Source: Amycolatopsis nivea (GTDB lineage: Bacteria > Actinomycetota > Actinomycetes > Mycobacteriales > Pseudonocardiaceae). Taken from it: a stretch of 42,656 bases of DNA. The notes under the pieces are model-generated. The model saw nothing but the letters and a program-made list of their open reading frames with translations. It did no database searches and was not told where the DNA came from. Positions 1-6,352 of this stretch are shown here, in pieces; within the stretch, counting starts at the first letter, position 1, and each line of letters opens with the position of its first letter. The DNA lies in contig NZ_SDLT01000056.1 in NCBI RefSeq assembly GCF_004522235.1, forward strand, positions 1 to 42,656, written 5' to 3'. The translations under genes were made by a program, and so were the position numbers.

Positions 1-644
1 CCGCCGGCGCTGCCGCGAGTTCGCCCGCCGCGCCCGCCTCGCCGTCCGCCGCCGCGCCCGACGCCGCCACCGTCGGCGCGACCGTCAAGGCCGCGATGAA
101 GAAGTCGACCGCGGTCCACGTCAAGGGCACGAAGAGCGAAGACGGCAAGATGAAGGTCGACATGCAGTTCAACAAGGACAGCGTGAGCGGCTCGATCGAG
201 AAGGACGGCGTCGAGGTGCCGGTGCTGCGCGTCGGCGAGAAGGTCTGGATGCGGTTCAGCAAGTCGCTGGTCAAGGAGACCGGGATGCCCGCCGAGGCCG
301 CGGCGATGGTGAACGACAAGTGGGTGTCGCTCGACTCCCCGCTCGCCCAGGGCATGGGCGAGGTCTTCAAGCTGTTCATGGACTTCGACGTCTTCATCGG
401 CTCCATGGCCGACGACGTCGACAAGCCCGGCTACTCCGCGGCCGAGCCCGCCGACGTGGCGGGAACCCCGGCGCTGCGCTACAAGAACGGCAGCCGGACG
501 ATCTTCCTCGAAGCCGAGGGCTCCCACCGCCTGCTGCGGCTCGAGTCCCCCTCGGAAGGCACGATGGAATTCAGCGGCTGGGACCAGCCCGTCCCGGCCC
601 AGGCCCCGCCCGCTGCCGAAATCTACTCCGGCCCCGGCTCCTGA
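1..644 (+). CDS. LppX/LprG-like lipoprotein, 5' partial
   Basis: The reading frame is open from base 3 of the window, so the N-terminus and any signal peptide lie outside; the ATG at 96 is internal. The visible start is an Ala/Ser/Pro-rich linker followed by a beta-rich domain (motifs KGT, SGSIEKDG, LRVGEKVW, DKWVSLDS) ending in EIYSGPGS. The complete paralogue at 1154-1888 aligns over the whole visible length and carries a lipoprotein signal, so this one is probably also an exported lipoprotein. The fold resembles LppX/LprG/LolA-type lipid-binding lipoproteins, but that is an inference; function unknown. A strong hairpin terminator follows 7 bp after the stop. Confidence 0.75.
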   Translation, partial: AGAAASSPAAPASPSAAAPDAATVGATVKAAMKKSTAVHVKGTKSEDGKMKVDMQFNKDSVSGSIEKDGVEVPVLRVGEKVWMRFSKSLVKETGMPAEAAAMVNDKWVSLDSPLAQGMGEVFKLFMDFDVFIGSMADDVDKPGYSAAEPADVAGTPALRYKNGSRTIFLEAEGSHRLLRLESPSEGTMEFSGWDQPVPAQAPPAAEIYSGPGS

Positions 645-650
645 CCGGAC

Positions 651-687
651 GGCCTCGCGTTCCCGCGCCGTTCGGGAGCGCGAGGCC
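651..687 (+). terminator. Hairpin terminator of first lipoprotein gene
   Basis: GGCCTCGCG (651-659) pairs perfectly with CGCGAGGCC (679-687). After one T-G wobble the stem continues with TCCCG/CGGGA, leaving a 7-nt loop. No U-tract follows, as is common in actinomycetes. The corresponding stem is missing downstream of the second tandem copy. Confidence 0.7.
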
Positions 688-691
688 TTGC

Positions 692-704
692 GTCCACTGT
701 GGAC
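692..704. repeat. Recurrent GTCCACTGTGGAC intergenic motif
   Basis: A 13-bp odd palindrome (6-bp arms around a central T) in the gap after the first lipoprotein gene. Exact copies lie at 1060-1072 and 2657-2669, and a 12/13 variant (centre A) at 4226-4238, all between genes. Role unknown; possibly a transcript-end hairpin or a protein-binding site typical of the lineage. Confidence 0.45.
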
Positions 705-763
705 CGCAGCGTCACGAATCCGCTTTGGGCCGAGATAAGCCGTAACGGACCGCCGACCCGCTC

Positions 764-1045
764 GACCCCGCGGCCATCAAGGCGGCGATGAAGAAATCGA
801 CCGCGGTCCACGTCAAGGGCACGGTCAACAGCGGCGGCGACATCAAGATCGACCTGCAGCTCAACAAGGACAGCGTCAGCGGCTCGATCGAGAAGGACGG
901 CGTCGAGGTCCCCGTGCTGCGCGTCGGCGACAAGATCTGGATGCGGTCCAGCAAGTCGCTCACCAAGAAGGCCGGACTGCCCGCCGCGGCCGCCGCGATG
1001 GTGAACGACAAGCGGGTGTCGCTCGACTCCGGCCCCGGTTCCTGA
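764..1045 (+). pseudogene. Internally deleted lipoprotein paralogue
   Basis: This is a second tandem copy of the lipoprotein domain. From Asp (GAC at 764) through VSLDS it closely follows the first copy, then jumps straight to the family's terminal GPGS and a TGA. Relative to copy one about 94 codons are missing, in frame, and the junction lies in a short shared ACTCC (GACTCC in mid-gene, TACTCC near the 3' end). There is no signal peptide upstream and no convincing ribosome-binding site before the ATG at 788. Without the export signal and half the domain it is most likely a decaying duplicate. An 85-residue peptide could still be made from 788. Confidence 0.7.
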
Positions 1046-1153
1046 CCAGACAGCCTCGCGTCCACTGTGGACCGTAGCCGTAACGAACCGCCGGACCGGG
1101 CGATAAGCGGATGCGCCCGGGGGTGTCCCAGGCCTGTCCCGAACGGAAACCGC

Positions 1154-1888
1154 ATGACTCGCCCGGTCCCAAACCGTCTCCTCCTGCGCTGCGGTGCCAT
1201 TGCGGCCGCGCTCGTGTGCGCCGCCTGCTCCGGTGCCGGAGGGAGTCCAACCCTGCCGCTGGTCAGCGCGGCGGCGAGTTCGCCGGTCAAGCCGTTCGAC
1301 GCGCCGCCCGATGCCGCGACGGTCGGGGATACCGTCGCGAACGAACTGGGCATGGCCAGGGCGGTCCACCTCAAAGGCACGAGCGCCGACGGCCTCACCG
1401 TCGACCTGCAGCTCAACCACGACAGTGCGAGCGGCTCGATCGAGAAGGACGGCGCGCCGCTGTCGCTGGTGCGCGTCGGCGACAAGGTGTGGATCAAAGT
1501 CACCGGCGCGCTGGCCAAGATCACCGGACTGTCCGCCCGAGCCATGTCGACGATGGACGGCAAGTGGCTGCCGGCGGACGCTCCCCTGCTCCACGGCCGC
1601 GGCGCGAAGTTGAAGGACCTCCTGGACTGCGACTCCTTCCTCGACTCCGCCGCCGACGAGCTCGGCCAGCCCGGTTACTCCGCGGGCGAACCCGTCGACC
1701 TGGAGGGCACTCCGGCGGTGCGCTACCGGAACGGCAGCAAGGCGATCTACCTCGGGCGCTTCGGGACGACCTACTCCCTGATGCGGTACGAGTCCCCGCG
1801 GGACGGCGCACTGGACCTCGACCTGGGCGAACCCCACCCGGCCAAGGCCCCCTCCGCCGACGAGATCTACTCCGGTCCCGGCTCCTGA
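1154..1888 (+). CDS. LppX/LprG-like lipoprotein, complete
   Basis: Of 244 residues, the first 25 or so form a lipoprotein signal: MTRPVPNR, a hydrophobic stretch, then VCAAC as lipobox (Cys at -3 is unusual). An Ala/Pro-rich linker follows, then the domain shared with the two upstream copies (HLKGT, SGSIEKDG, VRVGDKVW, DGKWLPAD, YRNGSKAIYL, terminal EIYSGPGS). Start at 1154 is chosen because the signal peptide begins there; earlier in-frame starts add non-hydrophobic residues. Probably membrane-anchored outside the cell, possibly a lipid or small-ligand carrier. It is more diverged from copy one than copy two is, suggesting an older duplication. Function not known. Confidence 0.75.
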   Translation: MTRPVPNRLLLRCGAIAAALVCAACSGAGGSPTLPLVSAAASSPVKPFDAPPDAATVGDTVANELGMARAVHLKGTSADGLTVDLQLNHDSASGSIEKDGAPLSLVRVGDKVWIKVTGALAKITGLSARAMSTMDGKWLPADAPLLHGRGAKLKDLLDCDSFLDSAADELGQPGYSAGEPVDLEGTPAVRYRNGSKAIYLGRFGTTYSLMRYESPRDGALDLDLGEPHPAKAPSADEIYSGPGS

Positions 1889-1928
1889 AGTTCTGCCGTC
1901 CGGGCGAACGAGTGCGACACTGCCCGAG

Positions 1929-2654
1929 ATGATCGGTCTGCTGTACCCCACTCGCGATTGCGCCGAGGACGACTTCACCGCCCTCGCCGGATGCCTGGAC
2001 GCCCGGCCCGGCGTGGAGTTCGCCTACGTGCCCTGGGCGCGGCGCGTGGTCGAGCGGGAGAACGTCCAGACCGCCGTGCGCGAGCTGAGCGAGCCGGACC
2101 GGCTGGTCCAGACGGCGGCGAAGTTCACGACGTCCCCGCGCGTGGTCAGCTGGGCGTGCGCGAGCTGCAGTTTCCTCGACGGCGTCGCCGTGGCCAAGAC
2201 GCAGACCGACGCCCTGACGGACGCGCTGGGCGTCCCGGCGAGCAGCACGTCGCTGGCGTTTCTCGCCGCCGCGCACCGGCTCGGACTCAAGCGGATCTCG
2301 CTCGCCTCGGTGTACGCGCCGGACATCACCGACGCGTTCTCGGCGTTCCTTGCCGAGGAAGACATCGCCACCGTGCACGCCGTGTCGGCCGATGCCGGTT
2401 CGGACCGCGATCTGGCGGCGTGGGACAGCGGCCGCATCCGCGAACTGGTCGATTCCGCGGCCTCGTCGGACGCCCAGGCCGTCCTGCTCCCGGAGACCGC
2501 CCTGCACACCGCGCCGCTGCTCGCCGAGCTCGAAAACCGGGCGGGCAAACCCGTGCTGACCGCGACGCAGGTGACGCTCTGGCACTGCCTCACCCTGCTC
2601 GGCCGGCCTGCCGCCGGACCGGGTCTCGGCACGCTGCTCGCCCACCCGCATTGA
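1929..2654 (+). CDS. Asp/Glu racemase / maleate isomerase-fold protein
   Basis: 241 residues resembling the maleate cis-trans isomerase/arylmalonate decarboxylase branch of the Asp/Glu racemase superfamily. The first active-site loop is visible as VSWACASCSF (about residues 73-82, Cys77 in the usual catalytic position). The second loop, which in the family normally reads like SCTNLRT, is here LLPETALHT (about 185-193), so the second catalytic cysteine is replaced by Glu. The following GKPVLTATQVTLWHCLTLLG matches the family's substrate-carboxylate region. A two-cysteine racemase or isomerase mechanism is therefore unlikely; a one-cysteine decarboxylase-type reaction or lost activity is possible. 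Starts 40 bp after the lipoprotein stop. Substrate unknown. Confidence 0.7.
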   Translation: MIGLLYPTRDCAEDDFTALAGCLDARPGVEFAYVPWARRVVERENVQTAVRELSEPDRLVQTAAKFTTSPRVVSWACASCSFLDGVAVAKTQTDALTDALGVPASSTSLAFLAAAHRLGLKRISLASVYAPDITDAFSAFLAEEDIATVHAVSADAGSDRDLAAWDSGRIRELVDSAASSDAQAVLLPETALHTAPLLAELENRAGKPVLTATQVTLWHCLTLLGRPAAGPGLGTLLAHPH

Positions 2655-2719
2655 CCGTCCACTGTGGACAAACAAGATCCCGGGCATAACCGCGGCCGAT
2701 CGCGGGTAATTCCCCGATC

Positions 2720-3082
2720 ATGAGCAGCCACCTGATCGCCGTCACCGTCGACTGCCGAGACGCCGACGCGCTCGCCGAATTCTGGCGGGAAGCGCTCGGC
2801 TACCCGCCTGCCGAGCGGTGGCCGGACAGCCACGGACTCACCTACGTCGAACTGAAAGCGCCGGACCGGCCGTCGCTGCTGTTCCAGCCGGTGCCGGAGG
2901 GGAAGACCGTCAAGAACCGGCTGCACCTGGACATCGCGCCGGACACCGTGGAACAGCGCGACGAAGTGGCCCGCCTCGTCACTCTTGGCGCGAAAGTCGT
3001 GGAAGATCCGGAGAACGACCACTGGATCGTGCTGAAAGACCCCGAAGACAACGAATTCTGCGTCCTCCCCCGGCGGTCCTGA
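2720..3082 (+). CDS. VOC/glyoxalase-like domain protein
   Basis: 120-residue single-domain protein of the vicinal oxygen chelate superfamily (glyoxalase-like type). It shows the usual paired beta-alpha-beta-beta-beta units: opening VTVDCRDADALAEFWREALGY, a central KNRLHLDI, and closing WIVLKDPEDNEFCVLP with the family's DPEGNEFC-like end. Such proteins often dimerise and act as dioxygenases, isomerases or antibiotic-binding proteins; the substrate cannot be told. Only 21 bp separate it from the MarR gene downstream, so the two may be co-transcribed. Confidence 0.8.
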   Translation: MSSHLIAVTVDCRDADALAEFWREALGYPPAERWPDSHGLTYVELKAPDRPSLLFQPVPEGKTVKNRLHLDIAPDTVEQRDEVARLVTLGAKVVEDPENDHWIVLKDPEDNEFCVLPRRS

Positions 3083-3103
3083 CCCCGCGCTACGATCTCC
3101 GCC

Positions 3104-3559
3104 GTGCCCGACCCCCGAATGCCCGCGCATCCCGACCTCGGCATGCTCGCCGGGCGGTTGCTGTTCGCGGTGCAGCGGGAACTGTTCACCGCGCTGGCCG
3201 CCGAGGGTTTCGCCGACCTGAGCCCCCGGCACGGCGCGGTGCTCGCCTATCTCGGCCCGGACGGCGCCCGCGCGACCGAACTGTCCCGCCGCTCCGGACG
3301 GCGCAAGCAGGTCATCGGCACGATGGTCGACGAACTCGCGACGCTCGGCTACGTCGAACGCCGCCCCGACCCGGCCGACCGGCGGGCGAAACTCGTCTGC
3401 CCGACCGAACGCGGAGAAGCCATGATCGAGGCCTCGACCCGCATTCTCGCCGGGATCGAGGACCGGCACGCCCAGCGCCTCGGCCGGGACGAGTACGCGG
3501 AGTTCAAACGGGTGCTCACCGAGGTCACGGACGAGCAGCGGCACTTCGCCGGGCAGTGA
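3104..3559 (+). CDS. MarR family transcriptional regulator
   Basis: 151 residues with a MarR winged helix: SPRHGAVLAYL, then the helix-turn-helix ATELSRRSGRRKQVIGTMVDELATLGYVER and the wing RPDPADRRAKLVCPTERGE. GTG at 3104 is used as start; an in-frame ATG lies 15 bp later at 3119. It follows the VOC gene closely and likely controls that gene or itself. The stop TGA is directly followed by the stop of the opposing gene, the two forming TGATCA. Confidence 0.85.
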   Translation: MPDPRMPAHPDLGMLAGRLLFAVQRELFTALAAEGFADLSPRHGAVLAYLGPDGARATELSRRSGRRKQVIGTMVDELATLGYVERRPDPADRRAKLVCPTERGEAMIEASTRILAGIEDRHAQRLGRDEYAEFKRVLTEVTDEQRHFAGQ

Positions 3560-4171
3560 TCACTGGCCCGGCCAATTCTGCTGCGGCGGGCCGGAGGCGG
3601 GCCATTGCCCCGGCATCGGCTGCTGCGGATACGGCGGCTGGGGATACTGCGGTTGCTGCGGGTACTGCTGCGGCATTCCCGGAGCGCCGTACTGCTGCGG
3701 ATACTGCTGCCCCGGATACTGCAGCCCCATCGGATACTGCGGCGTCCCCGGAACCGGTGCCCCGTAAGGCATGTCGTATCCCACGGGCGGAGGCGTCTTC
3801 GCGGACACCGCGGGCAGCCACAGCACCACCGCCAGGATCGCGATCACGCCGAACGCGATGGTGTCCCACCAGGAATGAGCGAGGATCACCCCGGCGAGCG
3901 CGCACAGCAGCTGCACCGGCGCGCCCCACAGCAGAATCCGGCCGACCGATTGCCGCCGCGCGAAAATCAACGCGATGCCGACGAGTACCACGATCGCCAG
4001 CAGCAGAGACGCCGCAGACAGATAACTGGACGGGCTGACGCGTCCGCCGCTCACGATGCTGCCGACCGACCAGAATCCGCCGAGTACCACATAGATCTCC
4101 AGCAGTGCGAGGACCACCGCCACCGCGATCCCGATCCCCGTCACCCTCGGCCGCACTGCCGGCTGAGTCAT
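3560..4171 (-). CDS. Pro/Gln-rich C-tail membrane protein
   Basis: 203 residues. The N-terminal two-thirds contain about four hydrophobic segments (GIAVAVVLALLEIYVVLGGF; SLLLAIVVLVGIALIF; LCALAGVILAHSWW; IAFGVIAILAVVLWLPAV). The C-terminal about 65 residues are low-complexity QYPQQ/PQYP/GMPQ repeats ending in NWPGQ, presumably cytoplasmic. Pro/Gln-rich membrane proteins of this sort are frequent in actinomycetes and mostly uncharacterised. A good SD (GGAGGGG) lies just upstream of the ATG. Convergent and directly abutting the MarR gene. Confidence 0.75.
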   Translation of the reverse strand: MTQPAVRPRVTGIGIAVAVVLALLEIYVVLGGFWSVGSIVSGGRVSPSSYLSAASLLLAIVVLVGIALIFARRQSVGRILLWGAPVQLLCALAGVILAHSWWDTIAFGVIAILAVVLWLPAVSAKTPPPVGYDMPYGAPVPGTPQYPMGLQYPGQQYPQQYGAPGMPQQYPQQPQYPQPPYPQQPMPGQWPASGPPQQNWPGQ

Positions 4172-4189
4172 CCCCGGTCCCCTCCGTCA

Positions 4190-4201
4190 CCCTCCGGAGG
4201 G
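4190..4201. promoter_or_regulatory. Perfect 12-bp palindrome CCCTCCGGAGGG
   Basis: A perfect palindrome in the 118-bp divergent region between the membrane-protein gene and lexA, 19 bp upstream of the minus-strand ATG. It could be an operator, or merely the overlap of two SD-like strings. No LexA box (CGAAC-N4-GTTCG type) is visible in the same region. Confidence 0.3.
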
Positions 4202-4289
4202 AACACTCTACCAAGCGCATCCACCGTCCACAGTGGAACAACCGCCCCGGCCCCGGCGACCGGCCCGCCCGCCGTCTACGATCGGCCCC

Positions 4290-4943
4290 GTGACCGCCTA
4301 CGACGACGTCTTCGACGACCTGGACGCTTCGGCCCTGCCCGAGCGGCAGCAGCGCATCCTCGCCACCATCCGGGACTGGGTGGGCAGGCACGGATACTCG
4401 CCGAGCACGCGCGAGATCGGCGAAGCGGTCGGGCTGCGGTCGACGTCCTCGGTGTCGAAGCATCTCGCCGCGCTGGAGGACAAGGGGTTCCTGCGGCGCA
4501 GCCCCACCGTCTCCCGCCCGATCGACGTGCGCGCCTTCCTCGGCGACCTGCCCACGCGCGAAAGCAGCGACTCCGTGCCGGTGCCGGTGGTCGGCGACAT
4601 CGCCGCGGGCACGCCGATCTCCGCGCAGGAGCACGTGGACGACGTCATGCAGCTGCCGCGCGGGCTCACCGGCCGCGGCACCGTCTTCGGGCTGCGCGTG
4701 CGCGGCGATTCGATGGTCGACGCGGCGATCTGCGACGGCGACATCGTCGTGGTCAAGCAGCAGCCGGAGGCGCATTCGGGGCAGATCGTCGCCGCGATGA
4801 TCGACGAGGAGGCGACGGTCAAGGTTTACCGCCGCCGCGACGGGCACGTCTACCTCGAGCCCCGCAACCCGGCCTACGACGTGATCGACGGCGACCGGGC
4901 CACGGTGCTCGGCGTGGTCGTCTCGGTGCTCCGCAGCATGTGA
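4290..4943 (+). CDS. lexA: LexA-type SOS repressor
   Basis: 217 residues with both LexA halves. The N-terminal winged helix (RQQRILATIRDWV, SPSTREIGEAVGLRSTSSV, residues 19-55) binds DNA. The S24 self-cleavage domain keeps the Ala-Gly scissile bond (AAG, cleavage after Ala106), the nucleophile Ser141 in RGDSMVD and the general base Lys178 in ATVKV. It should therefore undergo RecA-stimulated autoproteolysis. GTG at 4290 gives MTAYDDVFDD, matching the usual LexA length; an ATG at 4233 only adds a Pro/Arg tail. There is no SOS box in the upstream gap, so it may not autoregulate and could be a second LexA paralogue rather than the housekeeping copy. Confidence 0.85.
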   Translation: MTAYDDVFDDLDASALPERQQRILATIRDWVGRHGYSPSTREIGEAVGLRSTSSVSKHLAALEDKGFLRRSPTVSRPIDVRAFLGDLPTRESSDSVPVPVVGDIAAGTPISAQEHVDDVMQLPRGLTGRGTVFGLRVRGDSMVDAAICDGDIVVVKQQPEAHSGQIVAAMIDEEATVKVYRRRDGHVYLEPRNPAYDVIDGDRATVLGVVVSVLRSM

Positions 4944-4987
4944 GCGGCGATGCCGGGGCGCACCGGCACCGCCACCCACGAGCCACC

Positions 4988-6247
4988 TCAGTCGACGGCC
5001 ACCGGGACCCGGGTGTCGGCCAGCACCTCCGGCTCGGCCGCCCGGCCCTGCCACGGCCGCGCGACCACCCACAGCACCAGGCCGGACACCACCAGTCCGC
5101 CGAACATCACCGTGGCCATCGCGACCGCGTTGTTGCCCAGCAGGCCGACCACCGGCGACACCGCCGCGCCGACGCCGAACTGCACCGCGCCCAGCAGCGA
5201 CGCCGCGGTCCCGGCGTTGTCGCCGTGCGCGTCGAGCGCGACCGCCGGCGCGTTCGGCAGGATCAGCCCGGCGAAGAACAGCACCACCCACACCGGCACC
5301 GCGACGCCGAACATGCCGCCGAAGCCGGTCAGCGCGGTCGCCAGCAGCACCGCGGCCGAGGCCGCCGCCGCGACGCTCGCGAAAAGCAGCACCTGGTGCG
5401 GTTCGAACCGGTTCATCAGCCGGGCGTTGACCTGCGTCGCGGCGATCAGCCACACCGCGCTCGCCCCGAACATCAGGCCGAACTGCTGCTGGTCGAGTCC
5501 GTACTGCTGCTGGAACACGAACGACCCGCCGCTGACGAACGCGAACAGCCCGGCCATCGCGAACCCGGCCACCAGCACCAGCCCGACGAACGAGCGGTCG
5601 GTGAACAGCGTCCGGTAGGACCGCATGGTCGCGCGGACCTTGAACGGCTGCCGCCGCGCGGGCGGCAGGGTCTCCGGCAGCGCCAGCGCCGCCGCGACGC
5701 CGCTCGCCAGCCCGATCGCGGCGAGCGCCACGAACACCCCGCGCCAGTGCGTCCACGCCAGCAGCGCGCTGCCGAGCGTCGGGGCCAGCACCGGAGACAC
5801 GCCCATCACCAGGATGAGCTTGGACAGCAGTTTCGCCGCGGCGCGATCGGTGTAGAGGTCGCGCACCACGGCCAGCGCCAGCACCGCGCCCGCCGAGGCG
5901 CCCAGCCCCTGCAGCACGCGCGCCGCGCTCAGCAGCTCGACCGTCGGCGCGACCAGGCACAGCAGCGACGCGAGCACGTGGATCGCGCTTCCCGCGACGA
6001 GCGGAATCCGCCGCCCCATCGCGTCCGAGAGCGGGCCGGCGATCAGCTGGCCCAGGCCGAGCCCCAGCACCGTTCCGGTGAGGGTCAGCTGGATCGTCGA
6101 CTCCGTCGTCAACAGTTCGCGGGTGATGTCCGGCAGAGCCGGCAGATACATGTCGATGGACAGCGGCCCCAGTGCCACCAGAACGCCCAGCACGAGCACC
6201 AGCTTCAGCTGGCTCCCGGCTTTCGGCGCTTCGCGTGTTTCGTTCAC
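4988..6247 (-). CDS. MFS drug exporter, Bcr/CflA type (DHA1)
   Basis: About 419 residues with 12 predicted membrane segments. Opening LVLGVLVALGPLSIDMYLPALPDI is characteristic of the Bcr/CflA branch, with GPLSDAMGRRIPL as MFS motif A and ARVLQGLGASAGAV as the conserved TM4 region. It probably exports a drug or metabolite by proton antiport. GTG at 6247 is preferred because AAGGGGAG lies at SD distance; an in-frame GTG at 6271 has no SD. A 12-bp inverted repeat just upstream contains that SD. It converges on lexA with a 44-bp gap. Confidence 0.85.
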   Translation of the reverse strand: MNETREAPKAGSQLKLVLVLGVLVALGPLSIDMYLPALPDITRELLTTESTIQLTLTGTVLGLGLGQLIAGPLSDAMGRRIPLVAGSAIHVLASLLCLVAPTVELLSAARVLQGLGASAGAVLALAVVRDLYTDRAAAKLLSKLILVMGVSPVLAPTLGSALLAWTHWRGVFVALAAIGLASGVAAALALPETLPPARRQPFKVRATMRSYRTLFTDRSFVGLVLVAGFAMAGLFAFVSGGSFVFQQQYGLDQQQFGLMFGASAVWLIAATQVNARLMNRFEPHQVLLFASVAAAASAAVLLATALTGFGGMFGVAVPVWVVLFFAGLILPNAPAVALDAHGDNAGTAASLLGAVQFGVGAAVSPVVGLLGNNAVAMATVMFGGLVVSGLVLWVVARPWQGRAAEPEVLADTRVPVAVD

Positions 6248-6253
6248 GCCACT

Positions 6254-6294
6254 CCCCTTCGTCGTGAGCACGCCAGTGACTTACGACGAAGGGG
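6254..6294 (-). promoter_or_regulatory. 12-bp-arm inverted repeat covering exporter RBS
   Basis: CCCCTTCGTCGT (6254-6265) and ACGACGAAGGGG (6283-6294) are perfect inverted repeats with a 17-bp spacer. In the exporter mRNA the downstream arm contains most of the SD (AAGGGG of AAGGGGAG), so pairing would hide the ribosome-binding site. It could equally be a dyad operator for a repressor. Confidence 0.55.
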
Positions 6295-6352
6295 GCCGAG
6301 AAATTCCGGAACCCCCGAACAGATCACACCCTGGGAATCCCGCTTGACAAAC

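Noticed and set aside
5398..5416. GTTCGAACCGGTTC as an SOS box
   Set aside because: It lies inside the MFS coding sequence and does not keep the spacing of the actinobacterial LexA consensus.
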